From positions 239,481 through 303,480 of the forward strand of contig WNYE01000053.1 in NCBI GenBank assembly GCA_021396245.1: DNA of 64,000 nt. The letters are read 5' to 3'. The DNA comes from Sporothrix humicola. Lineage: Eukaryota > Ascomycota > Sordariomycetes > Ophiostomatales > Ophiostomataceae. Both the position numbers and the translations under genes were made by a program. Position 1 is the first letter of the stretch. Each line of letters opens with the position of its first letter. Shown piece by piece: positions 34,909-46,797 of this stretch. Under the pieces are notes generated by a model. That model was not told where the DNA came from. It ran no database searches and was given only the letters and a program-made list of their open reading frames with translations.

Positions 34909-37450
34909 CCGAAATCTCGATATAGTGGGTAATTTCTTCCCCGTTGTGGTGTTCAAGTCAACCGAAACAAAAAGGCACCCATTTGCGGATTTTGCTCGTT
35001 TGAATTTGTGCCGGGGAGTAACGGAGTACTTTTGATAGATTCGAGGTCAGTATTCGAGTCGAGTTGGCGCGAGGTAACAAAACGAGAAATTAAACGAAGA
35101 GAATGAGGTGTGCGCTGCAAAACGGTGGACAAGAACAGTAAGACAGCGCCGTCGTGGGATCGGCTACGCTGATCCGGAGGAGGGGGGAAGAGGCGCTGTA
35201 CGAGTAAGAATTGGAGGCTGAGGCGAGAGGATAATGCGCTGAAATGGGCAAAAAATCGTATTAGTTGATTTTGAACCCTTTGGGGTCGGTTGGATGAGTG
35301 GTGGCTCCCAGACTCCTTCGCTTGCAGCGGTCTTGTTAGGGCAAGCGTGGTGGGCAGGGAAGATAGTGAGGCAGCGCACGCGGTGAAATGGGGGCAAGAT
35401 GAGTGGCTGTTGCGTTGGGATGATGAGTTGGATGGATTGTCTGGGCAGAACGCAACGTGTGAGAAGAGACGTTGAAATGCGACGGAGGGGAACTGACAAT
35501 AATGCCCCCAGAAAATCCAAGAAAACTCTAGAAAAACAGAACGTGAGCGTGTGGCAACAATCTGAAGTGCCAGCCAGAACCAGATGCAAAAACGAGAATC
35601 TCTGCGGGTTGGTGCTTTAGTGGCCCTTCTAGTGTGGCCTTGGTGTGTTCTCGGTGTTTTCTTGGTGTTTCTTGGATTTTTGTCGGTGTATGTTGGTGTA
35701 TTTGTGAGTTGGGATGAAGGGGGCAGGCAAAACGGCAGAGCAAAAGAGCGCCGGGGCGTCCGGTAGACGGAGATAACTGGCTCCGCGGTTTGGAGGCAAA
35801 TTCGGGAAAACGAGACGGAGGATGAGGTAAGGAGGGGGAAATAAAGAGGAGGAAAGGAGAGAATACGGAAAAAAGTGAAAAAGAGAAAGTTATGAAAACG
35901 AGAAAGGAGGGCTCAAAATATACAAAGGAAAGGAAGCATGGAAGAAGATGGTGATATATAAGTGAAAAAGGAGGGTAATTGGAAAGCAAGACAGAGAAAG
36001 CTTCCCACTTGGAGGCTTGGAGAATAGAATAGGCACAGGGCCCAGGCTTTTCTTATAGCATCTGCCAAGAAAAAGAAGAAGCACGGAAAACGACGACCAA
36101 GCGCAAAAAAGGAAACAGAAAATTGCAGAGGTAAACGAGGGAAATGGCGATGGTCGTGTTTCGTAGCGGGCAATGGTGCGAGTCAAGGCGAGGCGGGAGG
36201 CAGTTTGGGAATTGCTAGGCGGACGAGATCTCCTTCCACTTGAGAGGTTTTGGGTTTCTGTTTCTGTTTTCTGTTTTCTGGTGTCTGATCTCTGGGAAAC
36301 TCTTGTCCGCAAGGGCGGGGAGTGGACGATGGGCGAGGCGTAGCTCCTTGGCTTTTGCTTGTCCGGGTTGCTCGCCGTTGCGTTGTAATTTTGGGATTGT
36401 ATTGTTGTGTTGCTGTGGTTGTGATTGTGTACGTGGACGTCGAGAAAGCAGACCGCAAAGATGTCCGACAAACGAGGACAAGACCGTACAAGGCCGTGAT
36501 CGATGGGAGCAGCAGCCTTGGCGTGGGCGTACGTACCTGGCAGCAACAGGATTTGCAGATGTGCAGATATGTTGATATGTTGTTCGACAACGGCCGGCAG
36601 GGGTGCGTGAATAGAGAGGACGGCAAAGGAAAAGAAAGTTTTCTTGTCGAGAAAGCAAGCAGTCGAGTGAGATTTGGTCGAATTCGACAGAGAGGAAAGC
36701 TGGTCCAAGAAATCGAAATCCAAAGGGGGGTTGAGCGACAGACGCCAAGAGAGCAGGGCGACTTACACGGTGGGGGTGTAGTTTCGGGGTCGACAATTGT
36801 GGTGAAGAGTGTCGAAGAGTCGAGGCAGTGTTGAATTGGAATTCAAGATTGGCGATATGAAGAAGCTGGGGAACAAAAAGAAGAGGAAGAAGAAAAAAAG
36901 AAAGAAAAGAAACAAAGGAAACAAAACAATCGGGAAAATGGGAATATGGGGCAATTACACACATTAATGTGCCTTCCAAAACGAGAGATTTATTTTTTAA
37001 ACTCGACTACGGGCAGGTACGGTCGGTCTCTGGACTGGTCTGCATCTCGCTTCTGCTTCTTTGTGTGGGCAGGCGCGCCGTGGGCGGCCAAGATGGCTTG
37101 GATGGGGTCGTTTTCCAGATCGAAACTGGTCGCGCCTACGACAAAGAAAAAAGGGTCCGATGGTACGAGCAAAATAGGCGCAACATCCATACAGTCTACA
37201 GGTATCTTGCCTGCAAGTATTCCCCAATGCTCCACGAAGCGGAGAACGGGGCAAGCCAGATGGACCCAGAGGCAAAAAGGCAGAGAGGTAAAAGCAGATT
37301 GGCGGGCGGAGCAGATTGACAGAAGAGGCCAAAACAAGAAGCGGTATTTTTGGGATTTTGGGATTTCTTGGGGATATTTTCTGTTTTTATTTGATTTAAT
37401 TTTTATTCGTCACTCTTTTTAGTACGACATACAACATACAACGTATTCAG

Positions 37451-37978
37451 GTGTGTTTGAACGTGCCGAGCATTTTTCTGTCCCCGTTTGGAAGGAGCAC
37501 AACACGTCTCAAGCCAATTGAATATTACTACGGAGTACATACAACTGAAGGCCCAAAACCCTTGGCCCCTGCAGACTACAGACGTGAAAATGCAGTTATT
37601 GCTGCTCATAAAACTCGAGATGCGAACGTCGTACACACTTGCGGCATCTTGGGGGCAGATGGCACAGACATGCGCGCTTTCCAGGTACGAAACAACTTGG
37701 GATAGAAAGAGGCGGTACATGGTCTGTTTGTACTCGCTTTGTTGGGGACTTTTACAAAGCTTACTTGTATTAACCGTCTGGCATCTCGTGTGGGAGCAAG
37801 TAGGTATGCGGCGCGGGCTTTCTTTCTTGGTTTGGCCTGGCCAGATGAAGAGGACAACAAGACGAGCGCTCAAGAGAATCTCACTGGTCAAGAGCCTGGG
37901 GACCTGCTGAAAAGAGCAAAAAAACTGGAGAAGACTGGGTGCGCCAGACGGTGGAGAATTCAGAACGGTGACGAGTGA
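37451..37978 (+). pseudogene. Coding-like fragment with an in-frame stop or an unresolved intron
   Basis: One plus-strand frame reads as plausible protein from about 37500 to 37703 (for example PADYRRENAVIAAHKTRDAN) and again, after a TAG at 37703-37705, to 37978 (DEEDNKTSAQENLTGQEPG, then LLKRAKKLEKTG). A possible donor (CAG then GTACGA at 37686) and the acceptor-like GCAAG/TAG near 37800 could remove the stop. No ATG with good context opens the frame and no family is recognised. It may be a decayed gene or chance. Confidence 0.2.
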
Positions 37979-38279
37979 CAGGCGTGAGAGAATGAAGAAA
38001 CGCCGATGCGATACGACCGGGGCCTACAAGTGGGAAGGGGTTACGAGACTACGGACTACAGAAGAGGATTAGAGGGACAGCTTGGGACGATTCCATTTGC
38101 CAGACCGTGAATAATAGGCGTGAGAAATGAGGCGCCAAAAATATAACCTCAACAACACTCGTAAATCGAACAGATGTGCTTATACGGAGTACTTGAGAAA
38201 TAGATATCGTCATTCCGTGATGTATAGATCTTCTGCAGGTACCTTTCAAGATCATCTGGACAAGATGCACAGCCAGAGG

Positions 38280-38758
38280 CTGACAAGGAGGCATAATGGT
38301 GATGACTTTGTGCCTTCTAGTTTTCAGCAAGTGTCGGGCGGTTTTTGCAGCTATAATGCGCTTGTTCGCCGTGGGCTTTTTCAGCACCAACGCCAGGCCG
38401 CCCCAGACGCCCTTGATGCTTTCCAAGGCCGTGAAACCGCCTTGAAATAGTTCAAATAGTCGGCGTAGCTGGGACGGTCCTGAGTTATGCACTTTGGCCG
38501 CCCACGCCAGGCCGCCTTTTCGGGATCGTTGGGGAGCCGGTGCACAGTGATGCACTTGCACATCTGCGCATTGCACATAGGATGTAGGCGTAGGGCGGTG
38601 TTGTTGTGTCCACAGGGAATAAGCGTGCGGACGTTACGTTGGAAGAATTGTCGTAAACGCACTCCGTAATGAATCGTGCGAGGACTTGCCCTGTCCGGAC
38701 TACCCAGGCGCAAAAGGCGCAGAAAGGGAAAGAGCAATGGAGCCAACAGAGAAGCCAA
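38280..38758 (-). pseudogene. Coding-like remnant in two overlapping frames
   Basis: On the minus strand one frame gives RTLIPCGHNNTALRLHP and a Cys-rich stretch (CNAQMCKCITVHRLPND). A second frame, overlapping downstream, gives LRRLFELFQGGFTALESIKG followed by GVWGGLALVLKK. The codons of the second frame are mostly G/C-ending, like the real genes of the window. Moving from the first to the second frame would need a frameshift or an unrecognised intron, so I call it a probable broken gene. The second stretch faintly recalls the helical N-terminal domains of fungal NLR-like proteins; that is speculation. Confidence 0.25.
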
Positions 38759-41700
38759 AGGAGCAAATCGTCAAAATGGGGGACCATTCTGCGGGGCGCA
38801 TCCCATTGCCATTTCCATTCTCATACGCCATGTCCATATTCTTCCCATGCGGGTGCGGGGCATGCAAGAGCACAGAAAGAAGATTAGAAGGGGGCAGGCG
38901 CGAACGAGACGGGACCCCTGGGAAGAGCGGGAACAGGTTCAAGCCAAAACGGGGAAATCGCAAATCGTGGAAGGAGCGACTTACGCGAAGGCAGTAGGTA
39001 ACTCCAACGCCAGTTGATCGCCCGGAGCGCAGATAGGCGCTTTTACAGAATTTCTGGAGCCATTCGCATTCGAGCCAATGTCTTATTTCCCCATCCGCGC
39101 ATCTTATTTCTTTTTTGTGCATCTCGTCTGGATTCTGGTAATTTTAGCAACAGCCAGTCTCGAGCCCCGTCTCAAAATCTCACTGGAATCTTTCCCGGTG
39201 CCCGTTTCAGGTCCAGCGTCGGCGTCGTGCCGAGGGCTCATTTCTGATTATATTTTGACCTTGTTGGATTTTGTTGGATTTCGTTCTTCTGCAACAGATG
39301 TGCGCCTTGATTGCCTGATTACCTCAGACTTTACTATATTTCTTGCGTCGCACTTTGCCAGGACGCTACGAGCGACATCAAGTTTTTGTTTTGCCTTGGA
39401 TTTTTCGTATTTCCCACCAGTCTTTTCCAGATGACCAACCCTCACAACCCTCGAAGCACGTTAATGACGTTCAGAGGCGATTTCCAAACCGGTGCAGTCC
39501 TTCAGACACTTTCAGACACAGGATGCGCTGCAGAAATGGCGAAAACGAAAAAGTGACCATATATCGAGACAAAGACAGAAGAACATCGACAAATGCTGTT
39601 ATCGAGATGCTAATTGGCTGGCACGGGAAGACGGCACGGCCTCTTGCCTGGCCGAGACGCTGTGCTGTCGAGACTCAGCGGCCAAACGCTGAAAAATCCC
39701 CGTCACCGAGTCCCTTCAGGTCCCCTTTTTCCACTCTTGTGCAGTTTTGGCAGGGACAGGCGTCTACAGTTACTTGTTTGCATTTCTCGAATTTCTGGTG
39801 GCCCTCCGTTCGGCGGAAAATAGTGGGTCCTGTCGGCTACTCCACTTTTTGTTCGCGGCCTCGCTCTTTTGGCTCATTTTGGCCCCAGCTAAAAGAGGGA
39901 CCTATGACGTCTCACCTCCGACTTTCCAACTGAGAGTTCTCGAGAGTGAAGCCCACTCGCTGTTATTTTCTCCGTTGCCTCCGTTTTGAGATGCACGACC
40001 GTATTACTCCCGCCAGGATCCATGAGCAAAGCACCGCTCTGTAAGTGCCAGTAATTAGCCCCTGTTGGCGCTGGGCCACAGTGAGCACAGCCCTGAATAT
40101 AGTGCCCGCCAGGCCTCGAATCTGCCCACAATCAGTCAGACATCCTCAACTCTCACCATGGCCAAAACGGAGGCGCGGCACACGCGGACACGCGCCGACC
40201 ACAGGCACAGTTGATGCTGGATCATTCTCCCGAGTGAACCTCCCTCTCGAATATCAAATCTCGACTTTCCCTCACAAGTTTCTTGGTGCATCGAACATTT
40301 CATCCCATTCCCCAGGAAGCTTGGCTCTGGGAACGATCTGGGCCATCCCGTGGGCTGGCTCTTTTGGCTCAAGATGTCGAGCGTCGTACTCGTACTTTCT
40401 CACGTCTCCCCGTCTTTTTGTGCTCTTTTTCGTCTTCGATGCTGCCCTGTTTCGATCACCCCTCCTTTCGCTTTCCTTTAAGCCTTTTTCCCGTCTTGTC
40501 CTTTCCCTTTCTTCCATCACTTTGTCATTTGCTAGCTTCCTTTTTTATCTTTTTGTTCTTTTTATTCTTTTCTTCCTCGACTACGCTTCGTACCTTTTGT
40601 CGACGTTCCCCGACCCGTCCCTTTGTTTGGCTGAAAGTGTCCCAATGCGGCACATGGGGTGTGTCTGGTGATGCAATTGACGTGCAGCGTGCAGGATCTC
40701 CCTTGCCGTAGGTGTGATGTGATGGATTGAATTTTGGGTGACTGAATCGACGAAATCAAAATCGAAATGGAAATCAAAGTAGGAAACATAACTGTCGAAC
40801 CGTCGCCGCTCGTGATAACATGTGCCCGACGGCATGGCATGGATCTACAGTCATCTTTATCACATTCAACCTCCCACCGTTTTCCACGTCCCTTTCACCG
40901 ACAGGAATGTCGACAATCAACAGGAAACAAGAAACAATGGCAGGTTGCTTTTGCCTTTTCGTGGGGCAGGTCAAAAAGGCACAGGCCAGGCACAGGCCAG
41001 GCCTGTCAACACAAAAATATGGACTCCTTCGTCCTCCGTAGCGGCGGGCAGAGAGAAGATTGGCGTCCGTGCCCACGTCCACTCTCCTAATCTGCACCGT
41101 TTTCCCGAAACTTTCCGTTCGTTTCGTGGGGGCGGGCTGCCAATTGACTGGAAGAATCTCTGTGGCCTGTGAATCTCATTGACGACAGACCAACATATCG
41201 TGAATGTGATCGTGAAAACATGGCCTCATAGCAGCATGAGACTCTCCTTTGGTCCATCTGCCCATGCAACGAGAATAAGTCGTATCTTTTTCTTCGACAT
41301 CTTTCTGTTCTAGTTTTTTGTCTCTTTTTTCTTCTCGTGCTTCTTCCTCCTTCGTGCGTGTTTCACGAGACATGCAAATCTTCCCAGGAAGTATCTTTCT
41401 GTTTCAATGCCGCCCTCTGCTCTTTTGCCAGGTGGGGGCTTCTGCCTTCTGCTTTCTGGCCCCGTTCCATTTTCATTGCATGCAACGTTCTTGCATATGA
41501 ATGAAAAGACCCCGTAAATTTTTATATTCTATTTTATTTTTTGTTTCGACAATGGCTCAGGATGAAGTGAAATGAGTAGTCTCCGTACTCCCGTGCATCC
41601 CGCCGGCAGTCTCTCACCAAGAGTTTTGAAATTTCTCTTGGCCAAGACACAATTGTAAGATACGGCTCCTGCTTGTACTGAGTATATTGAGTATTTTGGG

Positions 41701-44700
41701 ATTCGTACGCATCGGTTCCTTGTTTAAGAAGGGAGTGACGGGATAAGGCGATCATTTCTCGGCGGTCAGGGCCTCTCACGGCACTCTCATACTTCTTCAA
41801 TCTGCAATTTCTTACGCTCTATCTCTCTCCCTCGTCGATGTGTTTTGTTTCGTACTTCGTACATGTATATGCGTACACATACTCTTTTTGTTGTTCCTGG
41901 ACCTGGCTGGAAAGGCTTGGCTTGCAGAACATCGAACAGGTCAGAGACTTTGGGGGACTGCGCGTAATCCGTGCCCCGGAGGTTTCGCATTGCCAGCGTA
42001 TTTCGAATGTACAAAGTATACCGCCAAGAGAATGAGGCTTGCGGACAGTCCGTTGCCGTCCGTCCAGCGTCTTCAAGATGATCTTCTCACTGGCAATGAC
42101 AGCGTATCTTTCATAATCTCACTTTGCTCGTATGCTGCCCTATCTCGGGCACTCTCTTACACCGTCTGCCAAGCGGCCGAAAGGCGATACAAAGCATGCC
42201 ACAGAAACACGCCCGTATCAAAACGTCGTGTGCGACGAGGCAGAAACGACGATGTTCTCATCCCCTATTTTCTCTCTCTGCAATTCGTTCTTCTTTCCCC
42301 ATTTTGATACCGCTGCCGATCGGGTTGGCTGCGGTCACCGGTTGAAATGATAAGCCAAGACCTGTATTTGAGCAACGGCAGACAACGAAAGCAAGTCGAG
42401 TAGCAAAAAGGAAACTGGCAAAAGACCGGCCCAGGCTCAAACCGAGCAAACAAAACAATTGCGAAAAGATGCCCAAGCCTTGGCCAAGCTGGCCAAGGAA
42501 ACGCTCAGAGAAATTCCTCCAACATGTAAAAAATAAATGAGTCCCCTCTTCAATTTTCTTTTTTGAGCATTCGTGTATATGTTGGCTGTGTAAAGTCAAA
42601 AGGCACGGGATACTCTGTGACTGCACCATCGCCAAGCAATCTGGGGGGATCCTGCAAGTTGAAAAGACAGGGATAAAAAGAGTGGGAGGGAAAAGCGAGA
42701 TATATTTTGGGGGGGACACCATGGAAGCAAGAGAAGCCTAAAGAAGGAAAAGAAGAACATCCCAAGAACATCCCAAGCCCGTCGACAGCGGCAACAGCCA
42801 TTAAAAACCTTTAAAAACGATCAAAACGACACAGGGCCAAGATGCCCAGAACACCCAAGAACAGAAACAGGGTGTGCTGGTCATACGTCGTCAGCAGGGC
42901 CAAGAAAAAAGGAAGCGACAGATGACGAGGACTGCGTCGAGTGCGTCGACTGTGAAATAGTGAAATGCTGTGAAAGAGAGACTGAAGACGAAAAGGCCAA
43001 GAGAAGGAGCGAGGCACCGCCCGCCGCCCGCGAAACAAAAACAGAAACAGCCAAAAACGCAAAGTGCAGGAAGCAGATCACAGAGAGCAGCCGAGAGACA
43101 GCCAAGACGTCCACAAACGTCCACAAATGTCCACGGCGTCCACAACAGGAAGGGGCAATGGCGATGGCGATAGCGACGGGCGTTCGTTGTGAAGTGATCC
43201 TAGGGATGTACCTGCCGAGACTTCTGGGCATTCCCTCTTGTGCTCGTTGATCGCGCCTTCCCTGTAAATTGTGCTCGTACAATACTCAGTACAAATCGAC
43301 AAAGGAGGCAGTCACGGCAGTCTCGAGGCAGTGCCGGCGCAGAATATCTCTGAATACACAATCGCCAAAACAGAAGGCGCACGGCGGGCGCACAGCAGCT
43401 GCTCTTTCCTGTCTTGGACGTGTATTTGTTCTGGGCGTTTTCTTGGCTGTGTCGCCTTCCTGAAATTGTTCCAGTTTTGCCTCATTTCTGCCATTTCTGC
43501 CCCTTTTTGACCTCTGCCAGCAATGTACATCTTTCTCCCTCTATCTCTTGTCTGTCGCTCTATCTATACTCAAAACTCGACGTCTTACAAACGATATTTA
43601 CGTTTTGCAAATTCGATCTCGAGATCTCGAAATTGTTCATGTCCAACAGTCCCCTTGCCCGACAGCAGCTCACAGCTTACAACAGGCCAAAGTTCACAGT
43701 TCACAGTTCACAAGCAAAACAAGCAACTCGATAATAACAAAGAAAAGAATACCAAATACCAGACACGAAAATCGAGAATCCACACCAGCTCTTCCACTAC
43801 GACACAATGGGAATAGCAACACCCAGCAGCTATTCAGTAAACAGAGATAGAAGCGATTAAAAACGATCCATCGTGCAAGCCTCCAAGGGTCTAGGCGAGG
43901 CAAGCGACAGCGAACCACAATTATCTCTGGCCGAATACACTCATAAAATGCTCCAACTGCCAGTTCCATCAGCACAAGAAGGAAGCTATCGCCCAATAAG
44001 GCAAGCCGTCACGATGCTCTTTTCACCTATGCAGCATGCTCTCCTGCATCTTGACTGGTGCAAAGGGATTGTTTGCGGCTTTTTCCAGCATTCTACCTCT
44101 GATATGCCCTGTCATTGGCTTTGACGTGCCTTGAAACGTCCACTTTTCGCGGCCGGCGATGAGGAAGCTCCCGAAATATCGTCAGATGTCTTCTGGGCAC
44201 GAACTCAGTATTCACGTCGAGATCTGGGCCAGTCCATATCAAGCCTATCTTGGCTACTCGACATAAATGTCTTTGGACTCTTGGAAGCTCTCTGGATCCG
44301 GCGTACACCTGCGCCGTCTTTGTGTCTATCGCCCAAACTCTATCGCCTAAACGAACAAAAAAAAAAGTTGATGCAACACACAGAAAAACCAGGCTGGCTG
44401 ATGGTGGATTGCTGATTGCATCCCACCCCTCATCTGCACGCGTCCCGAAATATCAAACTGCATCCTTTCTTTTTTTTTCTTCTTTTTCTTGCTTTTCTTT
44501 CTGTTGCTGCTACTGGGTATTCTTTGATGCCGTCCCCCTCCTTCAAAGTCTCTTCGATTTCCCGTCACCGCCCACCCACGCGGCCACGCTCCATATTCAA
44601 GGTTCTCCACACACGGCCGGGCTGATATTGATATTGCTTCTAATATTACCAACATGGACTCCTCTCGTCTTGTTTGGTGTTGGCGGTGGCCAGGCCAGGT

Positions 44701-46101
44701 CTTTCTCGTCCAACAGACGCAATCTTCGTCGGCCAGTATCCTTCGAAAACGGTGCTCTTTTCGAGTGAAATGGTAGCTCCTTCTGCATCCTCGATTCGCC
44801 GACTTTTCTTTGCACGTCCGCGGCTCTCATTCGTTCTCCTCGGCAACATGCATACACTCCTGGCATAGTCTCGTCTTAAGTCTACAAATGCGTGTTGCCG
44901 ATGCGGTGCCAATCGTCTTCATTCTACAGTCTGCAGTGCAGTCCACTGCTTGCGTATTCGTCTTGTTGTCTGTCCTGCATTGTCTTTTTACGTGCATCGT
45001 GTTTTCGTTCTTTTCTTTTTGTGCGTTCAGTGCTCATCGGCTCCGGCAGCGCCCCTTGTCCAGTCCACTCCCACGTCCCCATGTCCGCCACGCCGCAGTG
45101 GCCGCAGGACACAACGCACAGTGGGGGTTTTACATGGGGGAGAAGCAGATGCAGGACAACAAGCGATTTCAGTGATCGCTGCCCGTGCCGATGACCGAGC
45201 CCTGAAATAGGAAATCGGGGGAAAGCTGACGGACGCGGTGGGAGAGGTGCAGACTTGCAAACTTGCCGACGTGCAAGGCCAGCACATCCCTACATTGATG
45301 TTGGGGAAGCACAATCCAATCTTCGTGACAACACGTCCAAGTCGTGTCGATTTTCTCGTGCCTAAGCAGGCTTCGCAAATTGAGATTGTGTCCGCGTGAC
45401 CATTTCAAAGTCAAGAGAGATATCCGGTCTGTTTTCTTCGCTTTTCTAATTTCTATTGTGCGGTCAACGGAATGCATGAGCCTTTCATGATCCTTGCAAG
45501 TGCGCGCGCAAACGATCCCAAACAAGAGAACAATGAAAGCACCATGAATCGCAAAAGCAGCTTGGCAAAGCCCAATGGCGTTTGCTGGTGTTAGTCGGCC
45601 TTCCTAAGCGAACCTGTTTTTGCTACCGTTTTCTGCGTTTGTTTGATTCCTCCCTTGGCTCGAGTCAAGTCAAAGACTTTGCTCCCATACTCGCTCCCCC
45701 AATTTCCAGGCCCCATGCCGTGATCGAGTCTCCGCGGAGCACAAGCGCCTACCGGAGTTCAGTATCCACACGCGTTTACACAGTACAACTTTAAGTGTGT
45801 TGCAACCACGAACTGTCAAAACGCCTCAAAGAGGGGGAAACATCGAAAGAAAAACGCTGGGATCGGGCTAGGCGACAACAAAAGAATGAGGAGAATGCAT
45901 CCCAAGACGCCGGCAGCTCTTGGCCTTAGTTTTGTTGATTTTCCGGGGAAAACAAGAGCGGTCACAAATAAGTCATTAGTGTTCTTCAGTTCCCACGTGG
46001 GCTCAGTCATCAATGCCCTTTGACTTTCAACGACAAGCAAAACATCTCAACTCGAGGCCAAGTAGCCGAAGGCTGAAAGTAGAGCACCCAAGATAATTCA
46101 G

Positions 46102-46797
46102 GTGACTCAAGCCATGAATTTTGGAGGGACGCCCCGGGTGCTTCCTTCTTGGCTTTTTTTTTCTTCTTTTCTTGTCTTCTCGTTGCGTGTATTGGTCGTC
46201 ACCGGTCAGCTTTGTCATCATTCTCCGTCAATCTCCCTCCGGGTTCCGTTCCGGCCGGGTCTTGTGTACGCAGCCGATGTAGGCCCAAATATGCTGTGTT
46301 CAGACTGTATTGTGTCGTGTCATGAAGTGGTTTTTTGGTGGTTTTTCTTTTTGCTGTCCTGCAGAGCTGTGTCTCAAAGCTGTCCCCTACGACGTATATT
46401 CCCTCTTGTCGGTCATGTCGTGACACACCAAAAAAGAGTCATTTGGGGGTCAGTCATCAAGGTCCTGGAAATTCAGTCGCGTCCCTGTGGGTGTGAAGAA
46501 ACTTGTCGATCGGAGGCAAAGCCTGCGGTGACCCCGTCCAAAGAAATCAAGGGCCGATGTCTGGGTTTGCCCTGCCGAGCCTGCTCAACACGCACACACA
46601 TATTGTTTGTGAAGTTTTCTACGAATAACAACGGCCTCATCCCAGCCACATTGTGCATTGACCGTAAGCATCCCGCGTGGAAGGAGTGGGACCGGCTTCG
46701 GGTGCGGCTTTTTTTCGAGAACCTATACCGGAGGAGAGAAAATGTGGCGGTCAGCGCCGGTTCGGAGCGCGGAAGCGGAACAGAGACAGAGAAATGA
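46102..46797 (+). other. Longest open frame of the gene-poor stretch, 231 codons
   Basis: ATG at 46102 to TGA at 46797. The product would have two hydrophobic segments (about residues 17-38 and 80-95), a Cys-rich middle and an Arg/Glu-rich C-terminus. Codon third positions are mixed, unlike the strongly G/C-ending genes nearby, and there is no clear promoter or intron. I recognise no family. It is more likely chance than gene. Confidence 0.15.

Noticed and set aside
36183..36979. Overlapping minus-strand open frames of 147-254 codons
   Set aside because: Rich in Phe, Ser, Pro and Thr from a CT-rich minus-strand leader or promoter; several frames are open at once, which points to base bias, not coding.
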